From: an uncultured Alphaproteobacteria bacterium
Lineage (GTDB): Bacteria; Pseudomonadota; Alphaproteobacteria; CAAHEQ01; UBA3637
Direction: 5' to 3'
Assembly: GCA_947305835.1 (NCBI GenBank)
Contig: CAMZEQ010000009.1
Span: forward strand, 1-12,777
DNA: 12,777 bases
Positions 1 to 5,619 of the stretch are shown one piece after another; the stretch's first letter is position 1, and each line of letters opens with the position of its first letter. Under the pieces are notes generated by a model. The model did not search any database, was not told where the DNA came from, and saw only the letters and a list, made by a program, of their open reading frames with translations. Both the position numbers and the translations under genes were made by a program.

Positions 1-162
1 CCAGAAATTATAAATGATTTAATTTTTTGTTTGATTACATTAAAAAATATGCGTGGCGAAACAAAAACGGAAAAAATTGTTTTTGCAAATATATTTGAAG
101 CATTTGAATTTTATGGTTTTCAAAATAAAATGTTATTACAATCAAAAAACAAAGGCATATAA
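1..162 (+). CDS. C-terminal end of an unrecognised protein (partial)
   Basis: Frame 1 is open from the first base to a TAA at 160-162, giving 53 residues without a visible start, so the gene begins outside the window. The fragment mixes hydrophobic and charged residues (NDLIFCLITLKNMRGE...) and ends in a short basic tail (QSKNKGI). It has no motif I recognise. Its stop overlaps the next start as TAATG (160-164), so the two genes are probably translated together. It lies just upstream of a spanin-like pair, so a lysis-module role is possible, but that rests on position only. Confidence 0.6.
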   Translation, partial: PEIINDLIFCLITLKNMRGETKTEKIVFANIFEAFEFYGFQNKMLLQSKNKGI

Positions 163-392
163 TGCAAAAACTGATTTGTGTTTATGAAGGTTTTGAAATA
201 TATGAAATTTTTCATTATGGGGGTATTCACAGCCATTATAACGGTGTCGGAATAACAGAGCAAACAAAACATTATACGCCATGTGCGGAAACATTGGAAG
301 AAACAAAAGAACAAATATCAAGGTTTTGGCAAATAACATATACATCAAAAAAATTATTTTATTTTCAAAAAGCAAAAAGAAGTAAAAAATGA
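162..392 (+). CDS. Hypothetical protein, 76 aa
   Basis: This small protein is rich in aromatic residues and histidine in its first half (FHYGGIHSHYNG, about residues 17-28) and ends in a basic Lys/Arg tail. It has no signal peptide or membrane segment and no motif I recognise. It is coupled to both neighbours: TAATG overlap at its start and ATGA overlap (389-392) with the membrane protein gene that follows. No separate promoter is seen. The very AT-rich composition matches its neighbours to about position 640. Reading-frame integrity and tight overlaps support a real gene; the function is unknown. Confidence 0.6.
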   Translation: MQKLICVYEGFEIYEIFHYGGIHSHYNGVGITEQTKHYTPCAETLEETKEQISRFWQITYTSKKLFYFQKAKRSKK

Positions 393-637
393 CAAATGAT
401 TTTATAAAATATGCAGAAATTTTTTTATTTGTTTTGTGTATTGTGATTGGATTTTTGTTTGGTGTTTTGTTTGAAAAGGAATTTATACAACGTGAAAAAA
501 TCAAAGCAATTCAGACATCGCAACAAAACACGGTTGAAATAATTGAAAAATCACAACAAATCAAGGGGCAGGTGCAAAATGCGAACAAAAAATGTATTGA
601 TATTTTTAACATTGATATTACTGAATGCGTGCAGTAA
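389..637 (+). CDS. Candidate Rz-like inner-membrane spanin (i-spanin), 82 aa
   Basis: One strongly hydrophobic segment (about residues 9-28) follows a short N-terminus. After it comes a charged Gln/Lys/Glu-rich stretch (about 29-70) that looks alpha-helical or coiled-coil, and then two cysteines near the C-terminus. In Rz-type i-spanins an N-terminal membrane anchor carries a periplasmic coiled coil that meets an outer-membrane lipoprotein and fuses the two membranes during lysis of a Gram-negative host. The main support is the neighbour: a lipoprotein gene starts inside this one at 579 in another frame, the classic Rz/Rz1 arrangement. It is shorter than lambda Rz (about 150 aa) and no endolysin is visible. 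An entry-exclusion or other small membrane protein is an alternative. Confidence 0.5.
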   Translation: MTNDFIKYAEIFLFVLCIVIGFLFGVLFEKEFIQREKIKAIQTSQQNTVEIIEKSQQIKGQVQNANKKCIDIFNIDITECVQ

Positions 638-758
638 AACAATAAATTGTTGTCCGATTGTTGCCGGTTCGGTTGTGGAAAATCCGCGGACGGTGGGCGA
701 TTACGTCGTCAATGCAAAGGTATATGAAGAAGCATACCAGATGTGTTTGTGTAAATAA
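579..758 (+). CDS. Candidate Rz1-like outer-membrane lipoprotein (o-spanin), 59 aa, nested start
   Basis: The ATG at 579 was chosen over an upstream in-frame ATG at 543 because it has a good ribosome site (AAGGGG at 563-568) and immediately starts a lipoprotein signal: basic MRTK, hydrophobic core, then lipobox LNAC (residues 15-18). Serine after the cysteine would direct the lipoprotein to the outer membrane by the usual +2 rule. The mature part would be about 42 residues, with a CCP motif and a C-terminal CLCK. Its first 59 bases overlap the i-spanin candidate in a different frame. It has only two prolines, fewer than classical Rz1. The lipobox is directly visible; the spanin role is inferred from the overlap. 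Confidence 0.55.
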   Translation: MRTKNVLIFLTLILLNACSKTINCCPIVAGSVVENPRTVGDYVVNAKVYEEAYQMCLCK

Positions 759-767
759 AATTTTATA

Positions 768-796
768 TTGCAATTTGAAAAACAATATTTTATAAT
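768..796 (+). promoter_or_regulatory. Sigma70-type promoter for the recombination operon
   Basis: TTGCAA (768-773), a 17-base spacer and a perfect TATAAT (791-796) form a near-consensus promoter ending 37 bases before the nuclease start at 834. A short GTTC-N4-GAAC inverted repeat (799-810) sits around the expected transcription start and could be an operator. No terminator separates this from the spanin-like pair upstream. Confidence 0.75.
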
Positions 797-833
797 GTGT
801 TCAGCCGAACGGCATAAACGAAAGGAAGAACAC

Positions 834-1733
834 ATGAAAAAAGACGGAATATATTTCGGATTGTCTGAATCCGAATATTTTGCGGAAGACCGAATCGGGT
901 CAACCGAATTACGAACATTGATTGATTCGCCAAGTAAATTTTGGTTTGAATCGTTTTTGAATCCCTTGAAAGAAGAAAAAGACACGAAAGCCCTGAACGA
1001 AGGGAAGATTTTCCATAAAATTATATTGGAAGGCGAAAAAGCATTTGACCGCGATTATGTTATTGCACCGGAATTGTCGCCATACACCAAAGAATATAAG
1101 GAATGGAAAGCACATCAGGTCAAACCGATTGTCAGGGCGGACGATTTGCGTAAGATTCAACGGATTATTCGTTGCGTCAAGGGCAAAAATTCAGTTTTGG
1201 ACGGTTTTTTCAAAGACGGGTTTCCAGAAGTTTCGATTTTGTGGACAGACGACAAGGGTATAAAACGCCGTGCAAGGATTGATTATTTGAAAGTGGGTCA
1301 ATTGGTTGATTTGAAATCGTTCAGCGATTGGCGGGGCGAAAAAGACCATTGTTCAAGGTATTTTTGGAATTATAAAATATTTGTTCAATTATTGGATTAC
1401 GTGAACGCGTTGAAGGCGGGTCGCAATCTTGAAGTTGTCAAAGGAACAGCCAAACAAAAAGAATTTTGGAATAAATGTTGTCAGGTGGACGATTGGTTGC
1501 CGTGGGTGGTATTCGTAAATCGCGAAATACCGCAGTATGAAATTCATACAATGCAAAAAGACCAATGTCCTGAATTATATCGTATTGGTCAAGAAATGAT
1601 TCGTAAAGCACAGGCGAATTTTGACGAATATCTTGAAAAATACGGATTGACGAACACATGGATTGAAGAACAAGACCCCGATACAATTCAATTCACAGAT
1701 ATAAATTTCCCGCAGATGATAGGTGCGTTATGA
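834..1733 (+). CDS. RecE-like PD-(D/E)XK exonuclease, 299 aa
   Basis: This is probably a 5'-3' double-strand DNA exonuclease of the RecE / exonuclease VIII C-terminal type, used in phage recombination. Using the ATG at 834, the motifs in order are GKIFHKIILEG with His61, FPEVS with Glu132, ARID with Asp150, VDLKS with Asp159 and Lys161, and a downstream Q-x3-Y helix (Gln185/Tyr189). This is the expected PD-(D/E)XK pattern. The in-frame ATG at 768 was rejected because it would put the promoter inside the gene; 834 has AAAGGAAG just upstream. At about 300 aa it matches the nuclease domain alone, not full-length RecE. It heads an operon and its stop overlaps the next ATG (1730-1733). No RecT-like annealing protein is recognisable nearby. 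Confidence 0.85.
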   Translation: MKKDGIYFGLSESEYFAEDRIGSTELRTLIDSPSKFWFESFLNPLKEEKDTKALNEGKIFHKIILEGEKAFDRDYVIAPELSPYTKEYKEWKAHQVKPIVRADDLRKIQRIIRCVKGKNSVLDGFFKDGFPEVSILWTDDKGIKRRARIDYLKVGQLVDLKSFSDWRGEKDHCSRYFWNYKIFVQLLDYVNALKAGRNLEVVKGTAKQKEFWNKCCQVDDWLPWVVFVNREIPQYEIHTMQKDQCPELYRIGQEMIRKAQANFDEYLEKYGLTNTWIEEQDPDTIQFTDINFPQMIGAL

Positions 1734-2140
1734 AATACAGGGTGGCAATATTCCGGCGTGCGACAAACAAGTTGATTTTCAACAAGTTCGCATACGCCGG
1801 ATTCAAGATTGCACCGGACGGTCAGTTATATAAGGGGTCAAAGGCATGCAATACGACAGACCGCCGCGGACGGGTATTTTATGAAATTCATCGTCAATTG
1901 CCAAAATGCGACAGATTGGGCAACGTATTATATGAACACGACATCATATTTGATTCGCGTTTCAATGCGTTGGCAATCATCGGTTGGTCAGATTCATATT
2001 GTGCATTTGTTTTGACCAACAAGAACCGCGGATTGAAGTTGACATATAGATATTGTGATTTTCGCGATTCGGTGGAAAAAATCGGCAACGAATACGAAAA
2101 TATTCTTCAACAAGTTTCAGCAAAAGGATTTACAAAATGA
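1730..2140 (+). CDS. YopX-family protein, 136 aa
   Basis: The layout matches the YopX family of phage and prophage proteins: an N-terminal beta region (KYRVAIFRR), a block like the family's GLxDkxGxxIYEGDI (here RLGNVLYEHDII, about 62-73), a beta region where GxVxW is usual (IIGWSDSYCAF, 83-93), and a C-terminal IGNEYEN (118-124), the typical IGNIYEN ending. The biochemical function of YopX proteins is not established; they are common in phage early regions. The gene overlaps the nuclease upstream (ATGA) and a small membrane protein downstream (ATGA at 2137-2140), so it belongs to one operon. A second YopX-like protein lies at 3190. Confidence 0.75.
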   Translation: MKYRVAIFRRATNKLIFNKFAYAGFKIAPDGQLYKGSKACNTTDRRGRVFYEIHRQLPKCDRLGNVLYEHDIIFDSRFNALAIIGWSDSYCAFVLTNKNRGLKLTYRYCDFRDSVEKIGNEYENILQQVSAKGFTK

Positions 2141-2307
2141 CTATATGGGAAGCGATAGGTTGGGTTTTTATTGTGTTGGGTTTAATGATTTTATTTATAT
2201 TTGTGGGGTCGCAAATAGGAAGACAAAACACCGTGAATGAATTATGCAACAAAACACAATATGATTTTTGTGTTCCAAAAATAGAATATACAATCAAAGG
2301 CGAATAA
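2137..2307 (+). CDS. Small single-pass membrane protein with C-x7-C tail, 56 aa
   Basis: The sequence begins MTIWEAIGWVFIVLGLM and has one membrane segment at about residues 7-24. It then has a polar tail with two cysteines eight residues apart (Cys37 and Cys45, spaced C-x7-C around a Tyr-Asp). The tail could sit in the periplasm with a disulfide. The ATGA overlap with the YopX-like gene supports translation coupling, although no obvious Shine-Dalgarno is seen. It resembles in design, though not closely in sequence, the protein at 3597-3782. No family is recognised; holin or superinfection-exclusion roles are possible but unsupported. Confidence 0.65.
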   Translation: MTIWEAIGWVFIVLGLMILFIFVGSQIGRQNTVNELCNKTQYDFCVPKIEYTIKGE

Positions 2308-2330
2308 AATGGAAACAGGAATTGAAACAA

Positions 2331-2519
2331 ATGGCGTGGCAAGATAAATTCAACAAAATGACCAAAAAAGAATTGCGGGCAAAATTGGCAACAGCAATTC
2401 GGGCATTGTCAGAAATTGCGTTTGGCGACGGTTCGGCGATGAGTGAAGACGCAATTTGTTTTATCAATATCGCAGTTGAAGCGTTGGACGATATAAAGGG
2501 GTTCAAACATGAAAATTGA
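2331..2519 (+). CDS. Small helical hypothetical protein, 62 aa
   Basis: The protein starts MAWQDKFNKMTKKELRAKL and is predicted largely alpha-helical, with a short GDGSAMSEDA turn in the middle and no membrane segment. The ATG at 2331 was chosen because the longer in-frame reading from 2268 would overlap the membrane protein gene and has no ribosome site. The gene's last 11 bases overlap the methyltransferase start at 2509. A possible 12-codon reading from ATG 2309 lies just before it and may act only in coupling. I do not recognise a family. Confidence 0.6.
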   Translation: MAWQDKFNKMTKKELRAKLATAIRALSEIAFGDGSAMSEDAICFINIAVEALDDIKGFKHEN

Positions 2520-3171
2520 AGATATAATCAACAAAATCATAAACGCGGATTGTTTGGACATATTGCGTCAATTGCCGGACAAATGCGTTGATTTGTTATT
2601 GACAGACCCGCCGTATGGTATAAAAGCGGACAAGGGGGCAAAGGGTTTTGGAATATCAAAAGATTTGGCACGTAAATATTCGGGCGATTGGGATTCGCAA
2701 ACGCCCGAACAAATAATATTTGATGAAATGTTGCGTGTATCAAAAAAAGCAATCATATTTGGTGGAAATTATTTCACAGATAAATTGCCGGTTTCAAAAT
2801 GTTGGATTGTGTGGGACAAAGTAGGCGAAAACAAATTTGACAATCCGTTCGCAGATGTTGAGTTGGCATGGACAAATGATTCAAAGGTTTGTAAAAAAAT
2901 CACATGTATTCAACAAGGATTTATAAACGAAGACAAATCACAGCCAAGAATACACCCAACGCAAAAGCCGTTGAAATTGTTTGAAACGATATTGTTGGAT
3001 TATAGCAATGAAAACGATTTGATTTTGGATTGTTTCAGCGGTTCAGGAACAACAGCCGTTGCCTGCCATAATCTTAAACGCAGATTTATCTGTATTGAAA
3101 AAGACTCTGAATATTGTCGGGTAAGTTGCGAACGATTGGAACAGGCACAACGACAACAAACATTATTTTGA
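2509..3171 (+). CDS. Phage DNA N6-adenine methyltransferase, beta class, 220 aa
   Basis: The enzyme transfers a methyl group from S-adenosylmethionine to DNA. The catalytic motif DPPY (33-36, in LLTDPPYGIKA) is near the N-terminus, HPTQKP is at 149-154, and the SAM-binding FSGSG (176-180) is near the C-terminus. This order defines the beta class of the N6/N4 methylase family, and DPPY rather than SPPY points to adenine-N6. At 220 aa it is compact, shorter than CcrM-type enzymes (about 350 aa) and without their C-terminal domain. No restriction endonuclease partner is obvious, so it is probably an orphan enzyme that protects phage DNA or alters gene expression. AAAGGGG lies just upstream of the start. 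Target sequence cannot be read from the protein. Confidence 0.92.
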   Translation: MKIEDIINKIINADCLDILRQLPDKCVDLLLTDPPYGIKADKGAKGFGISKDLARKYSGDWDSQTPEQIIFDEMLRVSKKAIIFGGNYFTDKLPVSKCWIVWDKVGENKFDNPFADVELAWTNDSKVCKKITCIQQGFINEDKSQPRIHPTQKPLKLFETILLDYSNENDLILDCFSGSGTTAVACHNLKRRFICIEKDSEYCRVSCERLEQAQRQQTLF

Positions 3172-3189
3172 TAACCAAAGGGGGGAAAT

Positions 3190-3510
3190 ATGACAACCAA
3201 CGATATAAATACAAGATTGTTGTTTCGTTTTTATAACAAGACAGAACGCCGTTATTTGACGGACAAAGAAGCCCGCAAAATTACATATAAAAGTTTATCA
3301 GACCGGACAGATGTAGCGATTGAACAATGTTCCGGTTTTTTTGATAAATGGCAAATTGCCCTGATATATGAAGGCGATATTGTCAAGGACGAATCGGGTC
3401 GCGTTGGTATTGTATATTTTGAACAGCAGACCGGACAATATTTGTTTGGCGAATATTGGAAATTGGCGGGCGAAAAACTTGAAATTGTGGGCAATTGTCA
3501 CAGAATATAA
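3190..3510 (+). CDS. YopX-family protein (second copy), 106 aa
   Basis: Family features are an N-terminal FRFYNKTERRYL (12-23), the hallmark IYEGDIV (59-65), a beta segment GRVGIVYFEQQTGQYLFG (70-87) and an ending EIVGNCH (98-104), equivalent to the usual EVIGNIYE. It is shorter than the first YopX-like protein at 1730 and diverged from it, so it is a separate family member rather than a recent duplicate. Function unknown; early phage region by context. Ribosome site AAAGGGGGG is 5-10 bases upstream. It is the last gene before a new promoter at 3541. Confidence 0.75.
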   Translation: MTTNDINTRLLFRFYNKTERRYLTDKEARKITYKSLSDRTDVAIEQCSGFFDKWQIALIYEGDIVKDESGRVGIVYFEQQTGQYLFGEYWKLAGEKLEIVGNCHRI

Positions 3511-3540
3511 AACAATTTATAAAAAAAGTTGAAAAAAGAC

Positions 3541-3569
3541 TTGATATTTATTTTTTTATGGATTATAAT
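3541..3569 (+). promoter_or_regulatory. Sigma70-type promoter
   Basis: TTGATA (3541-3546), a 17-base spacer and perfect TATAAT (3564-3569) lie in the 86-base gap before the small membrane protein gene at 3597. The leader contains AAACGAAAGGA (3580-3590), identical over 11 bases to the leader of the promoter at 768 (816-826), which suggests the two transcripts share translation or regulatory features. Confidence 0.75.
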
Positions 3570-3596
3570 GTCTGTGTAGAAACGAAAGGATTGAAC

Positions 3597-3782
3597 ATGA
3601 TTAAAAAATTTTCACGTTTTATTTGCGGATTGGCAGTGTTTATGTCAGTTGTTGTCGGCATGACGTGTTTATTCGCACATCAGGGGCAAAAAATGCAACA
3701 ATACGCAATTGAACACAATTGTCGTTGGGATTACAACGACATGTGTTATACGCGGGAACAGAAACCGTGGTTATTCAAATAG
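3597..3782 (+). CDS. Small single-pass membrane protein with C-x7-C tail, 61 aa
   Basis: A basic start (MIKKFSRF) precedes one hydrophobic segment (about 8-27), likely a signal anchor, leaving a tail with Cys42 and Cys50 (NCRWDYNDMC). The tail has the same C-x7-C spacing around Tyr-Asp/Asn as the small membrane protein at 2137. An upstream in-frame ATG at 3495 was rejected because it reads through the promoter; the ATG at 3597 has AAAGGA six bases upstream. It is the first gene of its transcript. Family unknown; a small envelope protein that changes the infected cell surface is a reasonable but unproven guess. Confidence 0.7.
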   Translation: MIKKFSRFICGLAVFMSVVVGMTCLFAHQGQKMQQYAIEHNCRWDYNDMCYTREQKPWLFK

Positions 3783-3791
3783 GGGGTAATA

Positions 3792-3962
3792 ATGGGCAAC
3801 AAACAATATATTGAAGATTTGGAACGCGGAAAAAAAGACCGCGAAAAAGACATCAAGGAATACGGCGAAAATTTCGTGAACCATTATAAATTCAAAGACA
3901 AAAAAGGGGTCAGATATAATATATGCACGACAGACGATATGTTTGACCAATTAAAACAATAA
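3792..3962 (+). CDS. Small charged hypothetical protein, 56 aa
   Basis: The ATG at 3792 is preceded by AGGGGG (3781-3786). The product starts MGNKQYIEDLERGKKDREKD, is highly charged and probably helical in its first half, and has one cysteine (CTTDDMF) near the end. No membrane segment or known motif is seen. It follows the small membrane protein by nine bases and precedes a frameshifted gene by 14 bases. The good ribosome site and fit within the operon support it as real. Confidence 0.65.
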   Translation: MGNKQYIEDLERGKKDREKDIKEYGENFVNHYKFKDKKGVRYNICTTDDMFDQLKQ

Positions 3963-3976
3963 GTAAGGGGGTTATA

Positions 3977-4208
3977 ATGTTTCATATTTATATAGTTCAT
4001 AAAAAAAGACAACGAATTTATCGTTAGATTTGTCAATTCTGTTGTGAGTTCGACCGGAATCAAAACATCGGCAATTTTAGCAGAATCAAAAATATCAATG
4101 AAAGCAGAAATGGCAGTTGATAGGGGGGAAGCATTGATTGACGCGTTGATAAATGCGGGAATGTCAGTTGAACCGTCATTGAGATTAAAAGATGATGGGG
4201 TTGAATGA
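3977..4208 (+). pseudogene. Frameshifted small gene (A7 run), 76 aa if restored
   Basis: A strong ribosome site (AAGGGGG, 3965-3971) precedes ATG 3977, but this frame stops after 16 codons at 4025-4027. The coding signal continues one base over, from 3996 to TGA 4206-4208, and ends in ATGA-type overlap with the next gene. The switch fits a run of seven A residues at 4001-4007: with six, the gene would read MFHIYIVHKKDNEFIVRFVN and continue for 76 residues. The restored product is alpha-helical and soluble. Causes could be a real indel, an assembly error, or slippage on the A run. The second frame alone has only a GTG (4044) or an internal ATG (4098) as starts, without good ribosome sites. Family unknown. 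Confidence 0.6.
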
Positions 4209-4345
4209 TGAAAGTGAAAGTTTTAGGTTTTTATAAGGGGTTATTTGTTTCCGGCACATATTGGTTTGCCTGCGACAAGGAAGACATGGAAGCGTTGCAG
4301 GATTTACGTTCGCATTTCGTGGGTTTGATGATGAAAGTAAAATAA
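4205..4345 (+). CDS. Very small hypothetical protein, 46 aa
   Basis: The ATG at 4205 (or the in-frame ATG at 4208) overlaps the stop of the frameshifted gene and has GGGG (4196-4200) upstream. The product starts MMKVKVLGFYKGLFVSGTYW, a short beta-like segment, followed by a helical stretch (KEDMEALQDLRSHFVG), with one cysteine. A longer reading in another frame from 4261 covers this stretch but lacks a ribosome site and was not preferred. Family unknown. Confidence 0.5.
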   Translation: MMKVKVLGFYKGLFVSGTYWFACDKEDMEALQDLRSHFVGLMMKVK

Positions 4346-4362
4346 AAACAAAGGTGGTAACA

Positions 4363-4776
4363 ATGAGTAAAGATATTTGGCATACAGCAGACGAAAAACC
4401 AGAATCATTTAAGACCTTTGTATTCAGAACAGATAAAGGAAGCACCTGCTCTGATATGATATCAGCAAACAGCGATTGGAATCCTATACTTTTGCCAGAA
4501 TTTTATAGTATGGATGACTTTGACAAGGCAGAACGCATTATCAAATGGTGTTATCTTGACGACCTACTTGCCCTTGAAACCGAAAACAAAGACCTTTCCG
4601 ATAAAATCGGAAAACTGGAAACAGAGTTAGAAAAGACACGCAAGGCATTGGATGTGGCTGTTGGTGCGTTAGATTCTGGCAGAACACTGGCGAGAATTGC
4701 GGGTTTTGAAATGCTTGCGACAGGTATGGATGAAGCCGTAGAAAAAATAACAGCACCAGAACAAAAGGATAAGTAA
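4363..4776 (+). CDS. Hypothetical coiled-coil protein of foreign-looking codon use, 137 aa
   Basis: The start at 4363 has AAGGTGG five bases upstream; the in-frame ATG at 4261 was rejected because it overlaps the previous gene. The N-terminal half (SKDIWHTADEKPE, then KWCYLDDLLALE at 61-72) recalls short conserved domains in phage and gut-bacterial hypothetical proteins. Residues 70-98 form a likely coiled coil (ETENKDLSDKIGKLETELEK). Leucine codons CTT, CTA and CTG are frequent here, unlike neighbours that use TTG/TTA, suggesting recent acquisition. No terminator follows, but a 77-base gap with a palindrome does. It may be a cargo (moron) gene; function unknown. Confidence 0.75.
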   Translation: MSKDIWHTADEKPESFKTFVFRTDKGSTCSDMISANSDWNPILLPEFYSMDDFDKAERIIKWCYLDDLLALETENKDLSDKIGKLETELEKTRKALDVAVGALDSGRTLARIAGFEMLATGMDEAVEKITAPEQKDK

Positions 4777-4844
4777 AGTTTTTTATAATTAAAGTTTACT
4801 TTGTGGACTTAAAGTTAACTTTTTAACAGAAATTATAATTAAAA
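4775..4844. promoter_or_regulatory. AAAGTT repeats, 12-bp palindrome and TATAAT boxes: candidate operator region
   Basis: The gap between 4776 and 4854 holds AAAGTT three times (4775, 4791, 4811). One copy is part of the perfect palindrome AAAGTTAACTTT (4811-4822), and another is the near-palindrome AAAGTTTACTTT (4791-4802), centred 20 bases away. TTATAATTAAA occurs twice (4783-4793 and 4833-4843), and its TATAAT (4834-4839) could be a -10 box for the gene at 4854, although no good -35 is seen. Two dyads about two helical turns apart are typical of a repressor site. This is inference. Confidence 0.45.
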
Positions 4845-4853
4845 GGATATAAA

Positions 4854-5102
4854 ATGAAATGCCCATATTGTAATAAAATACTAAAAATAATAAAATTTAA
4901 TGATACTTTCACTTGTCTAAACCCAAATTGTAAACAAAGTTTAGGTATGATTGGCACAAAACTTATGTGGGAAAAGGTTGAATCTTTGCATAAGATACGA
5001 AAATGCACATCTCGGTATTACAAAGAAAACAAAGAAAAACGAAACGCATATATGCGTGAATATTATGCACGCAAAAAAACAGAAAAAAAGGAAAAACTAT
5101 GA
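4854..5102 (+). CDS. Zinc-ribbon protein with basic tail, 82 aa
   Basis: Two cysteine pairs, CPYC (Cys3, Cys6) and CLNPNC (Cys21, Cys26), frame a short beta region and look like a zinc ribbon. The second half is highly basic and aromatic (Lys/Arg/Tyr-rich, about residues 48-82), suited to nucleic-acid binding. AAAAGGA lies nine bases upstream. The stop overlaps the HNH-like gene start as ATGA (5099-5102), so the two may work together; HNH nucleases often have zinc-binding modules, and here that module may be a separate protein. This is context, not proof. Confidence 0.7.
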   Translation: MKCPYCNKILKIIKFNDTFTCLNPNCKQSLGMIGTKLMWEKVESLHKIRKCTSRYYKENKEKRNAYMREYYARKKTEKKEKL

Positions 5103-5503
5103 GTAAATTCAAAGAAAATCAATGTGATAAATTGGTTCAACAAATCGCGGTTTTGGGCGGGTCGCAATGGTCGGATTTGCCGGCGGAATGCGGTCATCAC
5201 ATAATTCATCGCGGAAGTTATTTGTGGCGTTGGCGTTTGATGAATATTGCACCGTTGACCGTGGAAGAACATCAAATGACGCATGCAAAATTATTGAATC
5301 CGTTGTTTGATTGGCAAAAACAAATGTTTCAGAATCACAGACACGATTTGTTGGAACGTTATTTGCACGAAAATAATTTGATTCGTGAAGAATTTGTCAA
5401 TCAGGCATACGATTATTTGAAACAGGTCAAATACGATATTGAACACGGATTGACCAAATGGGAAGATGTTATTAAAAAGGAAAGGGCAAAATGGGAAGAT
5501 TAA
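5099..5503 (+). CDS. HNH-like endonuclease, 134 aa
   Basis: Residues 31-62 fit a compact HNH (beta-beta-alpha metal) pattern: CGHHIIHRG with His33/His34, Asn49 in LMNIAPL, then His58 and His62 in EEHQMTH. These would coordinate the metal and catalyse phosphodiester cleavage. The usual structural CxxC pairs are absent. The rest, about 65-134, is helical with no recognised domain. It overlaps the zinc-ribbon gene upstream (ATGA) and a 42-aa gene downstream (5491-5503). Comparable phage proteins are annotated as putative HNH nucleases near recombination or replication genes. The role could be in DNA recombination or processing; activity is inferred from the motif only. Confidence 0.6.
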   Translation: MSKFKENQCDKLVQQIAVLGGSQWSDLPAECGHHIIHRGSYLWRWRLMNIAPLTVEEHQMTHAKLLNPLFDWQKQMFQNHRHDLLERYLHENNLIREEFVNQAYDYLKQVKYDIEHGLTKWEDVIKKERAKWED

Positions 5504-5619
5504 AATTGCCGGAATCGGCAAAACGCAAATTGCGTCAATATTACTTGACACAATCGGAACGCGTTCAAATGGACGCATATTTGGAAAAAATCAGAAAGAA
5601 AGGAATGAAAGCATGTTGA
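5491..5619 (+). CDS. Very small basic protein, 42 aa
   Basis: An ATG at 5491 with AAAGGGC just upstream reads MGRLKLPESAKRKLRQYYLT and on to TGA at 5617-5619. The product is basic and helical with one terminal cysteine. It overlaps the end of the HNH-like gene by 13 bases and the start of the next gene by seven, the compact style of this operon. Family unknown. A small DNA- or RNA-binding protein is possible from its charge. Confidence 0.55.
   Translation: MGRLKLPESAKRKLRQYYLTQSERVQMDAYLEKIRKKGMKAC

Noticed and set aside
768..833. Upstream start for the RecE-like nuclease
   Set aside because: The region holds a TTGCAA-N17-TATAAT promoter; the ATG at 834 has a ribosome site and starts the conserved sequence.
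4044..4208. Independent gene from GTG 4044 or ATG 4098
   Set aside because: Neither start has a good ribosome site, whereas ATG 3977 does; a frameshifted single gene explains the reading better.
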